A DNA stretch of 54,919 nucleotides. It comes from Fructobacillus ficulneus (GTDB lineage: Bacteria > Bacillota > Bacilli > Lactobacillales > Lactobacillaceae). The position numbers and the translations under genes were made by a program. The DNA lies in contig NZ_DF968000.1 of assembly GCF_001047075.2 (NCBI RefSeq), positions 42,858 to 97,776 of the forward strand. The letters run 5' to 3'. Of the stretch, positions 33,394 to 42,709 are shown one piece after another. Under the pieces are notes generated by a model. It was not told the origin of the DNA. It did no database searches and saw only the letters and a program-made list of their open reading frames with translations. The stretch's first letter is position 1, and each line of letters starts with the position of its first letter.

Positions 33394-33467
33394 GCTTCCG
33401 TAACTCAGTTGGTTAGAGTAGGGGATTTTTAATCCCAAGGTCCTCGGTTCGAATCCGAGCGGGAGCA
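33394..33467 (+). tRNA. tRNA-Lys (anticodon TTT)
   Basis: A 74-base cloverleaf. Acceptor GCTTCCG/CGGGAGC (one T-G pair), D stem ACTC/GAGT with AGTTGGTTA loop, anticodon stem GGGGA/TCCCA with loop TTTTTAA, T arm CTCGG-TTCGAAT-CCGAG, discriminator A, CCA not encoded. The anticodon stem has a G27-A43 mismatch. The anticodon reads Lys codons AAA and AAG. It is a single tRNA with its own promoter and terminator. Confidence 0.9.
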
Positions 33468-33502
33468 CTGAGTTAATCAGGAGACCTTGGGTATTTCCAG
33501 AT

Positions 33503-33534
33503 AAAGCAGAATTCTTCGGAATTCTGCTTTTTTC
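33503..33534 (+). terminator. tRNA terminator
   Basis: AAAGCAGAATTC and its complement around TTCG, then TTTTTT; a very stable tetraloop hairpin. Confidence 0.9.
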
Positions 33535-33556
33535 TTTGTCTTAAATTGGAACAAGC

Positions 33557-33597
33557 AAAAGGCCCGTCTAATCATTGAGATTAGAACGGGCCTTTTT
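33557..33597 (-). terminator. pncB-nadE terminator
   Basis: AAAGGCCCGT...ACGGGCCTTT, with an inner TAATC/GATTA stem; on the minus strand it is followed by a short T-stretch, just behind nadE. Confidence 0.8.
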
Positions 33598-33612
33598 GGC
33601 TGAGATTAAAAA

Positions 33613-34437
33613 TTAATAAAACCAAGTATCATAAACCGTGATTGGCTCATGACGTTTTTGTTGGGTATTTAAGTACATCTCTTCAATTTTTTCGGCATCG
33701 GTTGTATTGACCTCACGACCTTCCAAATAGTCGTCTATGGTCTTGTAAGAGACTCCTAAGGCGACTTCATCAGGAAGCTGTGGACGGTCATCTTCCAAAT
33801 CGGCTGTAGGAGTCTTTTCGTAGAGGTGGGTTGGTGCATTGAGCGCTTCCAGTAAAGCCCGTCCCTGTCGCTTGTTTAGTCGCCAAAGGGGGTTAATATC
33901 GGTTCCGCCATCACCGTACTTGGTGAAGAAACCGGCGACGGCTTCGGCTCCGTGGTCGGTCCCAATCACAACGGCGTTGTGCTCGCGGGCGACAGCATAC
34001 TGAGCAATCATTCGCATCTTGGGTTTGATCGATCCCCGACTCATGTCATCAACGACTAAACCAGCAGTCCGTAAAGAGGTGACCATAGCATCCGTGGCCT
34101 CTTGGATATTGGTGGTCACAGACTGGTCGGGAGCGATAAAGGTCAGAGCGTCTTGGGCATCACCTTCGTCTTGTTGGCGGCCATAGGGTTGTCGGATAGC
34201 AACAAATTGATAGTCGTTTGACCCTGTTTCATCCCGGAGTTCGGTGATGGCCATTTGTCCTAACTTACCAGCGAGTGTCGAATCTTGGCCACCACTAACA
34301 GCCATGGCTAAGCCGGTGTAGGAACTGTGGGTCAGGTATTGTTTCAAGAAGTCAATGGACCGGCGGATTTCGGCTTGGGGGTCGATGGTGGGTTGAACAT
34401 GAAGTTCGGCGATAATTTTAGCTTGTAGGGGTCTCAT
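33613..34437 (-). CDS. nadE: Ammonia-dependent NAD+ synthetase
   Basis: Amidates deamido-NAD to NAD with ammonia. 274 residues without a glutaminase domain, as in E. coli and B. subtilis NadE. The ATP loop [46 protein letters not shown] and [13 protein letters not shown] are in the expected order. The start overlaps the pncB stop by four bases (ATGA), so the two steps from nicotinate are coupled. Confidence 0.97.
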   Translation of the reverse strand: MRPLQAKIIAELHVQPTIDPQAEIRRSIDFLKQYLTHSSYTGLAMAVSGGQDSTLAGKLGQMAITELRDETGSNDYQFVAIRQPYGRQQDEGDAQDALTFIAPDQSVTTNIQEATDAMVTSLRTAGLVVDDMSRGSIKPKMRMIAQYAVAREHNAVVIGTDHGAEAVAGFFTKYGDGGTDINPLWRLNKRQGRALLEALNAPTHLYEKTPTADLEDDRPQLPDEVALGVSYKTIDDYLEGREVNTTDAEKIEEMYLNTQQKRHEPITVYDTWFY

Positions 34438-35876
34438 TTGGACATCTCCTTGACCTGGTTACGGATTTGGTTAATTAATTTCATTTTCCCATCATAAAGG
34501 GCTTGGGACAAATCAACGGGATAAGTTTCGGGATTTAAAATTCGCTTGTATTCGTCCCAAAGATTATTGAGGGAATTGTTGGCATATTCCTTAATGGTGA
34601 AGATATCTGGTAAGTCGTAGACGAGTTGACCATCAACGAAAATGTCATGCAGAATTGGAGTCGCCTTGAAATCCTGAATATCTTTGGAAATGACGGGATG
34701 GTTGGGGTCAAACATATGGAGAGTTTCGAGGTTGCGGGGATCATCATCGCTGGTTGTTAGATAATCACCCTCAGACTTGCCATCCTTTTTGTCTGTGATC
34801 CGCCAGATTTGCTTTTTACCAGGTGTTGAAATTTTTTCGACGTTATTTGAAAGCTTAATCGTGTCCTGACCATCAATACTAACCATTTTGTAAACGGCAC
34901 CCAGGGCGGGTTGGTCAAAGGCGGTAATCAGCTTAGTACCAATACCCCAGACATCAATTTTGGCACCCTGAATTTTCAAATTTAAAATGGTGTTTTCATC
35001 TAGGTCGTTGGAAGCGTAAATTTTGGCATCTTGGAAACCGGCTTCATCCAGCATAGCTCGAACCTTCTTTGATAAGTAGGCCATATCACCGGAATCGATT
35101 CGAACTCCCTGGAAGTTAATTTGATCGCCAAGTTCTTTGGCTACACGAATGGCTGTTGGGACGCCAGACTTTAAGGTATCGAAAGTGTCAACCAAGAAGA
35201 CCACGTCGTGATGGGTCTGGGCGTAAGCCAAGAATGCGTCGTAATCATTTTGGTAGGCTTGAACTAAGGCGTGAGCATGGGTTCCGGATATGGGAATATT
35301 AAAGAGTTTTCCGGCCCGGACGTTTGATGTGGCATCGAAACCACCGATAAAGGCCGCCCGTGTTCCCCAAAGGGCGGCATCGAGTTCTTGGGCACGCCGG
35401 GTTCCAAACTCGAGTAATGGTTGCCCAGTTGTTACTGAAGCAATCCGGGCAGCCTTAGTTGAAATGAGAGTTTGAAAATTAATAATGTTCAATAATAATG
35501 TTTCTAATAATTGGGCATCAACCAAGGGACCATCAACCTGAAGAAGGGGTTCATGATTAAACATCACTTCCCCTTCGTAGGCTGAACGGATGGTAGCTGT
35601 GAGATGCCAGTTTTTCAAATATGTTAGAAAGTCAGGTTCATAGGTCTCCAATGAGGCCAAGTACGCCAAGTCATCGGCACTAAAGTGCAAGCCTTGTAGG
35701 GCCTTAACTAACCGCTCTAAACCAGTATAGACAACGTAACCGTTGTTAAAAGGCATTTTGCGGAAGTAGGCTTCGAAAACCACGGGCTTTTGATCGAGTC
35801 CTTTTTTCCAATAGGTGTAAATCATATTAATTTGGTAAGCATCGGTATGCAAAACCAGTGAGTCATCTGAATACAT
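34434..35876 (-). CDS. pncB: Nicotinate phosphoribosyltransferase
   Basis: First step of NAD salvage from nicotinic acid. 480 residues with the family's N-terminus [20 protein letters not shown], the catalytic-loop region [24 protein letters not shown], and [20 protein letters not shown] chose ATG 35876, seven bases after AAGGA. A TTG at 35897 also has AAGGAG upstream, but that sequence directly abuts the -10, so it should not be in the mRNA. The absence of any de novo NAD gene nearby fits nicotinate dependence, though only this window is visible. Confidence 0.95.
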   Translation of the reverse strand: MYSDDSLVLHTDAYQINMIYTYWKKGLDQKPVVFEAYFRKMPFNNGYVVYTGLERLVKALQGLHFSADDLAYLASLETYEPDFLTYLKNWHLTATIRSAYEGEVMFNHEPLLQVDGPLVDAQLLETLLLNIINFQTLISTKAARIASVTTGQPLLEFGTRRAQELDAALWGTRAAFIGGFDATSNVRAGKLFNIPISGTHAHALVQAYQNDYDAFLAYAQTHHDVVFLVDTFDTLKSGVPTAIRVAKELGDQINFQGVRIDSGDMAYLSKKVRAMLDEAGFQDAKIYASNDLDENTILNLKIQGAKIDVWGIGTKLITAFDQPALGAVYKMVSIDGQDTIKLSNNVEKISTPGKKQIWRITDKKDGKSEGDYLTTSDDDPRNLETLHMFDPNHPVISKDIQDFKATPILHDIFVDGQLVYDLPDIFTIKEYANNSLNNLWDEYKRILNPETYPVDLSQALYDGKMKLINQIRNQVKEMSK

Positions 35877-35910
35877 AGACCTGTCCTTTTTTTTCAATGG
35901 GTTACTCCTT

Positions 35911-35938
35911 ATTATACTAAGAATGAAGAAATTGTTAA
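35911..35938 (-). promoter_or_regulatory. pncB promoter
   Basis: On the minus strand TTAACA, 16 bases, TATAAT. The +1 expected seven bases downstream excludes the TTG start of pncB. Confidence 0.75.
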
Positions 35939-36081
35939 AAAGGAATTAACAAGAAAAGTAACATAACATTTTGTTGAATATTGATTGCCGAATTTCTGAA
36001 GAATGTAACCAAATGGTAATTAATTTTCTTATCGCTAATGCCTCTAAGAGCGAGAACAATTTACCCTCGTTTTTTCACAAA

Positions 36082-36127
36082 CGAACACCTGTTCTAATTC
36101 TAAAAAAGGTTGTACTATTTGTAGTGC
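36082..36127 (+). promoter_or_regulatory. Two dyads upstream of nrdD (possible NrdR or LexA sites)
   Basis: CGAACACCTGTTCT (36082-36095) has GAACA/TGTTC arms and resembles the Firmicutes LexA box. GTACTATTTGTAGTGC (36112-36127) has the ACTA/TAGT core of an NrdR box, matching about 11 of 16 positions. They lie about 31 bases apart centre to centre; NrdR boxes often occur in pairs about three helical turns apart. The second overlaps the candidate -10 TACTAT. Confidence 0.45.
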
Positions 36128-36163
36128 ACCTCAAAAAGACAAAAAACAGGAGGGTAATTTAGA

Positions 36164-38374
36164 ATGAAAAATATCATGAAAATAAATCGCCTAGCGGACT
36201 TAATTGTTGTTAAAAAGAGCGGCGAGGAAATGCCATTTTATAGCTATAAAATCAGTTATATCTTGGATAACCTTGATTTGCCAGATGACTTATCAGAAGT
36301 GATTGCTGACGACCTTGCGACCAGATTGGACCAAAACAGTCGGGTCACTACTGATGAAATTCGGGCACTTTTGACCACTAGTTTAGAAAACCATGGTCAA
36401 GAGGATGCGGTAGCTGCTTTGGAAGCTTACCACCAAAAAGACAAACAAAAGTTCGCTGACGCCTCCAACGTTCAAAAACGGATTGAGAAGCTCTTTGACC
36501 AAGACGCCGATGTGGTCCATGAAAATGCCAATAAGGATAGTCGGGTCTTTAATACCCAGCGTGATTTGGAAGCCGGAGCTGCTAGTCGGGCATTGGGAAT
36601 GCAAATGCTCCCACCAATGGTTGCCAAGGCGCACATGCGTGGGGATATCCACTGGCACGACTTGGACTATTCCCCAGTCACGCCGGCCACAAACTGCTGT
36701 TTGATTGATTTTGATAACCTTTTGAATAATGGTTACAAGATTGGAAATGCTTGGGTTGATAGCCCTAAGTCAATTCAAACGGCCACGGCTCAGATGTCAC
36801 AAATTATCGCCAACGTCGCTTCTTCTCAATATGGTGGCTGTTCTGCTAACCGAATTGATGAATTATTGGCACCCTTTGCTCAAAAAAACTACGACAAGCA
36901 CATTGTTGAAGCTAAAAAGTGGGTTTCTGAAGACCAACAAGAAGCCTATGCTAAAGAAAAGACCCAAAAAGATATCTATGATGCCATGCAGGCCTTGGAA
37001 TATGAAATTAACACTTTGTATTCATCCCAAGGACAAACACCCTTTACCACAATTAATTTTGGTTTAGGAACGAACTGGTTCGAACGCGAAATTCAACGGG
37101 CCATTTTGGAAATCCGTATCAAAGGTTTGGGTAAGGAAGGCCGGACGGCCATCTTCCCGAAGTTGATTTTCACCATGAAGAAGGGGTTGAACTTCGCTCC
37201 TAACGATCCCAACTACGATTTGAAGCAATTGGCTTTGGAATGTTCAACGAAACGGATGTACCCGGATTTGTTGATGTACGACAAGATTGTTGAAATCACG
37301 GGAAGCTTCAAAACGCCAATGGGATGCCGGTCATTCTTGCAAGGTTGGCACGATGAAGAAGGTAAGGAAGTTAACTCTGGTCGGATGAACCTTGGGGTTG
37401 TGACGGTTAACTTGCCACGTATCGCCTTGTTCTCTGCTGGTAATAAGGAAGAATTCTGGCAAATCTTTGATGAAAAGATGGCCTTGACTCACCAAGCCTT
37501 GGCATACCGGATTGAGCGGACCAAGGAAGCTGTTCCAGAAAATGCGCCATTGCTCTATATGTATGGGGCCTTTGGTAAGCGGTTGAAGGCGACCGACAGT
37601 GTTGATGAAGTATTCAAGGATGGTCGAGCAACAATTTCGCTTGGTTATATCGGTCTTTATGAAACATGTACCGCTTTCTATGGCTCTCATTGGGAAGACT
37701 CACAAGAAGCCCATGACTTTGCTGAAGAAATCGTTAAGCGCATGCGCGACTACTGTGTGGAATGGAAGAAGGAAAGTGGTTACCACTACAGCCTCTATTC
37801 AACTCCAGCCGAATCATTGACGGATACCTTCTGTGAAGCTGATATCGATAAGTTTGGCAAGATTGAAGACATCACTGATAAGGAATACTATACCAACAGT
37901 TTCCACTTTGATGTCCGGAAGCACCCAACGCCCTTTGACAAGATAGCTTTTGAAGAAGTCTTTCCAAAGTATGCCTCAGGTGGCTTTATCCATTATTGCG
38001 AATACCCAAACTTGAAACAAAATCCTCAAGCCTTAGAAGCCGTTTGGGATTGGGCCTATGACCATATCGGTTACCTCGGAACGAACACTTGTATCGATAA
38101 GTGTTTCAAGTGTGGTTTCTCAGGTGACTTTGAGGCCACTGCCCGGGGCTTTGCCTGTCCTGACTGTGGTAACCATGATCCACAAATGTGTGACGTGGTT
38201 AAAAGAACCTGTGGTTACCTTGGTAACCCACAACAACGCCCGATGGTCCATGGCCGTCACGTTGAAATTGCATCACGAGTTAAGCACTTAACAAAGGAGA
38301 TGATTACCGATGTCGCGGACCATCAAAGAACCAAACAATCCGATGCCCAAAGAATGGAAGGCGTCCGAGCTTAG
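36164..38374 (+). CDS. nrdD: Anaerobic ribonucleoside-triphosphate reductase
   Basis: Glycyl-radical enzyme that makes dNTPs without oxygen. 736 residues. An ATP-cone occupies about residues 10-95. The catalytic core includes GDIHWHDLDYSP, SSQYGGCSANRIDE and the substrate-site Cys in CSTKRMYPDLL. The C-terminal zinc site is C-IDK-C-FKC...CPDC, and the glycyl-radical loop is KRTCGYLGNP. Ribosome binding site CAGGAGGG. It is followed by the activase gene with a 65-base overlap. Confidence 0.97.
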   Translation: MKNIMKINRLADLIVVKKSGEEMPFYSYKISYILDNLDLPDDLSEVIADDLATRLDQNSRVTTDEIRALLTTSLENHGQEDAVAALEAYHQKDKQKFADASNVQKRIEKLFDQDADVVHENANKDSRVFNTQRDLEAGAASRALGMQMLPPMVAKAHMRGDIHWHDLDYSPVTPATNCCLIDFDNLLNNGYKIGNAWVDSPKSIQTATAQMSQIIANVASSQYGGCSANRIDELLAPFAQKNYDKHIVEAKKWVSEDQQEAYAKEKTQKDIYDAMQALEYEINTLYSSQGQTPFTTINFGLGTNWFEREIQRAILEIRIKGLGKEGRTAIFPKLIFTMKKGLNFAPNDPNYDLKQLALECSTKRMYPDLLMYDKIVEITGSFKTPMGCRSFLQGWHDEEGKEVNSGRMNLGVVTVNLPRIALFSAGNKEEFWQIFDEKMALTHQALAYRIERTKEAVPENAPLLYMYGAFGKRLKATDSVDEVFKDGRATISLGYIGLYETCTAFYGSHWEDSQEAHDFAEEIVKRMRDYCVEWKKESGYHYSLYSTPAESLTDTFCEADIDKFGKIEDITDKEYYTNSFHFDVRKHPTPFDKIAFEEVFPKYASGGFIHYCEYPNLKQNPQALEAVWDWAYDHIGYLGTNTCIDKCFKCGFSGDFEATARGFACPDCGNHDPQMCDVVKRTCGYLGNPQQRPMVHGRHVEIASRVKHLTKEMITDVADHQRTKQSDAQRMEGVRA

Positions 38375-38891
38375 TCAAAACTTTATCGCCGACTATAAGG
38401 CCTTCAACTTCGTTGATGGAGAAGGGGTGCGTTGTAGCCTCTATGTCTCTGGTTGTAAGTTTATGTGCCCCGGCTGCTATAACGTTGTTGCCCAAAACTT
38501 CCACTATGGTCAGCCCTATTCACAAGAATTAGAAGACCAAATCATTGAAGATTTGAGCAAGGACTATGTCCAGGGACTGACCCTCTTAGGTGGGGAACCT
38601 TTCCTTAATACCGACGTTTGTATCCAGCTGAGCCGTCGGATTCGTAAAGAATTTGGTCACACCAAGGATATTTGGTCATGGACTGGTTATACCTGGGATG
38701 AATTACAAGTTGAAACGGAAGACAAATTAGAATTACTTTCATTAATTGATGTTTTGGTTGATGGACGATTCTTAGAAGCGGAAAAGGATCTAACCTTGCA
38801 ATTCCGCGGAAGTGCTAACCAACGCATTATTGATGTACCTAAGTCATTAGCTCAAGACGAGGTTGTGATTTGGGATAAGCTTGTCCGTTAA
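38310..38891 (+). CDS. nrdG: Anaerobic ribonucleotide reductase activating protein
   Basis: Radical SAM activase that generates the glycyl radical on NrdD. 193 residues; the 4Fe-4S motif is CKFMCPGC at about residues 49-56, with GGEPFL as the SAM-binding element. ATG 38310 has AAAGGAG at proper distance, so the overlap with nrdD is real. A first methionine at 38343 is possible but has a poorer ribosome binding site. It needs an iron-sulfur cluster, which the SUF operon next door would provide. Confidence 0.95.
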   Translation: MSRTIKEPNNPMPKEWKASELSQNFIADYKAFNFVDGEGVRCSLYVSGCKFMCPGCYNVVAQNFHYGQPYSQELEDQIIEDLSKDYVQGLTLLGGEPFLNTDVCIQLSRRIRKEFGHTKDIWSWTGYTWDELQVETEDKLELLSLIDVLVDGRFLEAEKDLTLQFRGSANQRIIDVPKSLAQDEVVIWDKLVR

Positions 38892-38940
38892 CGCCTGGTA
38901 TTTTTAGCAGAACGCAGTAAATGAATTAACTTAAGTGATA

Positions 38941-38997
38941 AAAATGCAGGTTCTGACTGGCAGCTAGGTAAGCCTGAAAGAATCTGCATTTTTTATT
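38941..38997 (+). terminator. nrdDG terminator
   Basis: ATGCAGGTTCT (38944-38954) and AGAATCTGCAT (38979-38989) pair with one G-U around a 24-base loop and are followed by TTTTTT. Confidence 0.8.
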
Positions 38998-39020
38998 TAT
39001 TTTAATTCTTGTTTATAGTA

Positions 39021-39049
39021 TTATTAGATAATTATTAGTTTTTTATAAT
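39021..39049 (+). promoter_or_regulatory. Candidate suf operon promoter
   Basis: TTATTA, 17 bases, TATAAT in a very AT-rich stretch, with a direct repeat TTATTAG nearby. TTATAATTATTTATT across the -10 resembles a PerR box in its left half only. Confidence 0.45.
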
Positions 39050-39075
39050 TATTTATTTAAGATTGGATATATGAG

Positions 39076-39867
39076 ATGAAGACATTAGAGATTATTGATT
39101 TACACGTAACTGTTGAAGGTAAAGAAATTTTAAAAGGCGTTAACTTAGTCGTCAATACAGGCGAAATTCACGCGATTATGGGCCCTAACGGGACGGGGAA
39201 ATCAACCTTATCGCAAACGATTATGGGCCATCCAGCCTACGAAATAACGCAGGGAAAGATTATTTTAGATGGCCAAGACTTGGCTGAAATGTCAGTCGAT
39301 GAACGAGCACGAGCTGGTTTGTTTTTGGCCATGCAGTATCCCGCTGAAATTCAAGGAATTACCAATTTTGAATTCATGCGATCAGCCGTTAATGCTCGTC
39401 GTGCCGATGATGACCAGGTTAATTTGATGGACTTTATCAAGGAACTCGATGAAAAGCGAGAATTCTTATCGATGAGCAATGAAATGGCGAACCGTTATTT
39501 GAACGAAGGCTTTTCTGGTGGGGAAAAGAAGCGTAATGAAATTTTGCAGATGATGATGATTCACCCCAACATCGCTATTTTGGATGAAATTGATTCTGGT
39601 TTGGACATCGATGCCCTAAAGGTTGTTTCAAAGGGTGTTAACAGTATGCGGTCAGATGACTTTGCGACACTGATGATTACCCACTATCAACGCTTACTAG
39701 ACTATATTGTGCCGGACTTTGTTCACGTCATGATGGGTGGTAAGGTTGTCAAAACTGGTGGTCCTGAACTGGCTAAACGCTTGGAAGGCGAAGGCTACCG
39801 GGCTTTACGTGACGAACTTGGCCTCGATATTGCTTTGACCGACGAAGATGCTGACCTGATGGTCTAA
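39076..39867 (+). CDS. sufC: SUF ATPase SufC
   Basis: ABC-type ATPase of the SufBCD scaffold for iron-sulfur assembly. 263 residues; Walker A GPNGTGKST, FLAMQYPAEIQGI (Q loop), signature FSGGEKKRNE, Walker B AILDEIDSGLDIDAL and switch His in MITHYQR. Glu after Walker B Asp is present. It opens the six-gene operon; the Shine-Dalgarno is weak (ATGAG). Confidence 0.97.
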   Translation: MKTLEIIDLHVTVEGKEILKGVNLVVNTGEIHAIMGPNGTGKSTLSQTIMGHPAYEITQGKIILDGQDLAEMSVDERARAGLFLAMQYPAEIQGITNFEFMRSAVNARRADDDQVNLMDFIKELDEKREFLSMSNEMANRYLNEGFSGGEKKRNEILQMMMIHPNIAILDEIDSGLDIDALKVVSKGVNSMRSDDFATLMITHYQRLLDYIVPDFVHVMMGGKVVKTGGPELAKRLEGEGYRALRDELGLDIALTDEDADLMV

Positions 39868-39878
39868 GGAGGCTTTGA

Positions 39879-41072
39879 ATGATTAAATACGCAGAAAAAG
39901 CCGACCAAGCCTTAGAACTTCCGGTCTTTGATAAGGTCCGCTATGACCACTGGGGGCTTGATGAAATTCAACCGGGCCAAGGACAAAGTGATCAAACCTA
40001 CTATGCTCAAGGCGAAGAAGTTGGTCTTGAAGTTGTCGGACAAAGCGCAACATACCTTTATTTGACAAATGAAATGAAAAAAGCTGGCGTCTTAGTGATG
40101 CCCATTAAAGATGCCAAACTTCGTTATCCAGAAATGGTTGATTTGGTGCAGGGCAAGGTTGCTACTGCTGACCAAGATCGATTGACAGCGGCCAATGAAT
40201 TGGACCATACAACGGGAATTTTTGTCTATATTCCAAGCAAAATCAAAGTTGAGCCAAAAATCCATCTCTACCTCAACCACCTAGTTGAAGCTGGTGATTT
40301 GTCTGCCCGGGTCTTGGTTTATATGGGTGCCAATAGTTCAGCAGAAGTTTTGTTGGAAACTCATACGGTTGGTGAAACGGCCAGTAAGGCCACCATTGTT
40401 GTTGAAGTCATGGCTGAATCCCAATCTAAATTAACTTTCGCTAACTTTGATGATTTGTCAGCACGAACGAACGCCTTTATTAACCGCCAAGCAGTGGTGA
40501 AAAACCAAGCCAAGGTTGACTGGATTAACGCCGCCTTTAGCGATGGCAACATTGTCAGTCAGGTTTCTAGCCGGTTAATCGGCGAGGGGGCAGCTAGTGC
40601 TGTTAAGGTGGCTGCCTTTACCAATCAAAAGCAGGTCCAGGGTTTTAATACCGAGGTCCAAAATATCGGCCGCCATACGATTGGTCATATTTACCAACGT
40701 GGGGTCATTCTCAACTCATCAAGCTTGGTCTTTAACGGACGGGGCACAATTATTAAGGGTGCCAAGGGGTCAGATGCCCAACAAGAATCCCGTGTTTTGA
40801 TGCTATCAGAACGAGGACGAGGTGAAGCCAACCCGCTCCTACTAATTGATGAAAGTGATGTCACGGCTGGTCACGCCGCTTCGGTCGGACAAGTCGATGA
40901 ACAACAGCTGTACTATTTGATGAGTCGTGGTCTTCCTGAACATGTTGCCCGTCGTTTGGTGGTCCGTGGTTTTGTTGGTGAAGTCCTGGCGAAGTTGCCA
41001 GATGTTGACCTGCAAAACCGAGTCATCGCCGCGATTGAAAGAAAGCTGGCTTATGAAAACCGTTCGCTCTGA
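39879..41072 (+). CDS. sufD: SUF scaffold protein SufD
   Basis: Beta-helix partner of SufB and SufC in Fe-S scaffold formation. 397 residues; typical sites are HIYQRGVILNSSSLVFNGRG, ESRVLMLSERGRGEANPLLL and the C-terminal [20 protein letters not shown]. Ribosome binding site AAGGAGG lies 11 bases behind the sufC stop. It overlaps sufS by 20 bases. Confidence 0.95.
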   Translation: MIKYAEKADQALELPVFDKVRYDHWGLDEIQPGQGQSDQTYYAQGEEVGLEVVGQSATYLYLTNEMKKAGVLVMPIKDAKLRYPEMVDLVQGKVATADQDRLTAANELDHTTGIFVYIPSKIKVEPKIHLYLNHLVEAGDLSARVLVYMGANSSAEVLLETHTVGETASKATIVVEVMAESQSKLTFANFDDLSARTNAFINRQAVVKNQAKVDWINAAFSDGNIVSQVSSRLIGEGAASAVKVAAFTNQKQVQGFNTEVQNIGRHTIGHIYQRGVILNSSSLVFNGRGTIIKGAKGSDAQQESRVLMLSERGRGEANPLLLIDESDVTAGHAASVGQVDEQQLYYLMSRGLPEHVARRLVVRGFVGEVLAKLPDVDLQNRVIAAIERKLAYENRSL

Positions 41073-42273
41073 TTTTGAAATCTTAAAGAAAACAATTAAT
41101 AACCAGCCATTGACTTACCTGGATACGGCGGCAACGAGCCAAAAGCCCAACCAAGTTTTAGCAGCAATCCAAAACTACTATCTGAAAGATAATGCCAACG
41201 TCCATCGTGGAGTTTACACCTTGTCAGAACAAGCCACTCAGGCTTATGAAGACGCGCGGACCAAGGTAGGTCACTTTCTTAATGCGCCTAGTGCTAGAAA
41301 TATCGTCTTTACTCGGTCGACAACTGAATCGCTGAACTGGTTGGCCCAGAGTTTTGGCCCAGGCCAGGTTGAGGCGGGGGATGAAATTTTACTAACCTAC
41401 CTGGAACACCATTCCAACATTGTTCCTTGGCAAGTGCTGGCTCAAAAGACCGGCGCTAAGTTGAAATATGTTGGTTTGACCGAAGACGGACAAGTTGACC
41501 TGGTAGACTTTGCTGACCAGTTGACAACCAAGACGAAAATCGTCAGTTTTGCCCACGTTTCCAATGTTTTAGGAACCTTAGCCCCAGTTAAAAAAATGGT
41601 GGCGATGGCTCATGAAGTTGGTGCAAGGGTAATTGTTGACGGAGCCCAGGCCGTGGCCCACCTGCCTGTGGATGTGCAAGACCTGGATGTTGATTTTTAT
41701 GCTTTTTCTGGCCACAAGGTTTACGGACCAACGGGAATTGGGGTCTTGTATGGTCGGACTGAATTGCTTGAAGCGATGGAACCGGCCCAGTACGGTGGGG
41801 AAATGATTGAAAAGGTCGGGTTGGAAAGCTCGACTTTTCAACCAGCTCCCTGGAAGTTCGAGGCTGGGACGCCCAACATCGCTGGTGCGATTGGCCTGGG
41901 TGCTGCCCTAGACTATATGCAAGAACTTGGCTTAGCCCAGGTCAGCGATTATGAGACAGATCTCATGGAAGAAACAGTAACTAAGTTACTAGCCATTCCT
42001 GGCCTGACCCTCTATGGTCCACAAAATGGCCATGACCGGTATGGGGTTGCGGCCTTTAATTTGGCAGGTGTCCACCCCCATGATGTCGCCACGATTTTAG
42101 ACCAAGAAGGGGTCGAGGTCCGAGCAGGCCATCATTGTGCTCAGCCACTAATGGCCTACTTGGGCTTACCAGCCACTGTGCGAGTGTCTTTGGGCGTGTA
42201 TAACAATTCCGCCGATATTGACCGATTGTGTGCCGGTTTGCATCAAGTTAGGGAGTACTTTGCCAATGACTAA
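41053..42273 (+). CDS. sufS: Cysteine desulfurase SufS
   Basis: PLP enzyme that removes sulfur from cysteine for the cluster. 406 residues from ATG 41053. PLP Lys is in SGHKVYGPTG, the active Cys in VRAGHHCAQPLM, and THHSN-type residues in LEHHSNIVPW. Class II type, which pairs with SufU. The longer in-frame ORF reaching upstream to 40927 is within sufD and is rejected. It overlaps sufD by 20 and sufU by 8 bases. Confidence 0.95.
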   Translation: MKTVRSDFEILKKTINNQPLTYLDTAATSQKPNQVLAAIQNYYLKDNANVHRGVYTLSEQATQAYEDARTKVGHFLNAPSARNIVFTRSTTESLNWLAQSFGPGQVEAGDEILLTYLEHHSNIVPWQVLAQKTGAKLKYVGLTEDGQVDLVDFADQLTTKTKIVSFAHVSNVLGTLAPVKKMVAMAHEVGARVIVDGAQAVAHLPVDVQDLDVDFYAFSGHKVYGPTGIGVLYGRTELLEAMEPAQYGGEMIEKVGLESSTFQPAPWKFEAGTPNIAGAIGLGAALDYMQELGLAQVSDYETDLMEETVTKLLAIPGLTLYGPQNGHDRYGVAAFNLAGVHPHDVATILDQEGVEVRAGHHCAQPLMAYLGLPATVRVSLGVYNNSADIDRLCAGLHQVREYFAND

Positions 42274-42709
42274 TGCCAACTTAGACAATTTATACAGGCA
42301 AGTCCTGATCGACTATGCCAAAAATCCCCACAACTATCAAAAGCCCTTACCAGCTGATGCTGTTCAGGTTGAAAAGTATAATCCGTCCTGTGGCGATATC
42401 ATTCAAATTAAGGCCCAAGTGGTCGCAGATACGATTGAAGATATCAGCTTTGATGGGAACGGTTGTGCAATCTCAATGGCTGCTGCTTCAATGCTAACGG
42501 ACTTGTTAAGGGGTGAAACTTTAGCTGGCGCCAAAGAGCTCTTAGAAAAATTTTCGGCGATGCTGGTGACTGATGAAGAAGCAGACCCAGCTCTTGGTGA
42601 GCTGGCTTTGATGCAGGGAGTCCGTAAGTTTCCCACTCGGATGAAGTGTGCGACTTTAGCCAGTCATGCCACCTTAGCCGTCATTAACCAAGTTGAGGAG
42701 GAACAATAG
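42266..42709 (+). CDS. sufU: SufU sulfur-transfer protein
   Basis: Zinc-dependent sulfurtransferase partner of SufS. 147 residues. The three conserved Cys are in NPSCGD, GNGCAIS and RMKCATL, with the Asp of the zinc site. It has the SufU-specific insertion between the second and third Cys. ATG 42266 lies ten bases after AGGGAG, inside the sufS 3' end. Confidence 0.95.
   Translation: MTNANLDNLYRQVLIDYAKNPHNYQKPLPADAVQVEKYNPSCGDIIQIKAQVVADTIEDISFDGNGCAISMAAASMLTDLLRGETLAGAKELLEKFSAMLVTDEEADPALGELALMQGVRKFPTRMKCATLASHATLAVINQVEEEQ

Noticed and set aside
34434-35897. TTG start of pncB at 35897
   Set aside because: Its Shine-Dalgarno AAGGAG directly follows the -10 hexamer, so it would not be transcribed. 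ATG 35876 gives the normal family N-terminus.
35971-36162. 63-codon ORF upstream of nrdD
   Set aside because: No ribosome binding site and unlikely composition. It covers the regulatory dyads and the promoter region of nrdD.
40927-41052. Upstream extension of sufS
   Set aside because: It lies fully within sufD in another frame, and the SufS family begins near ATG 41053.
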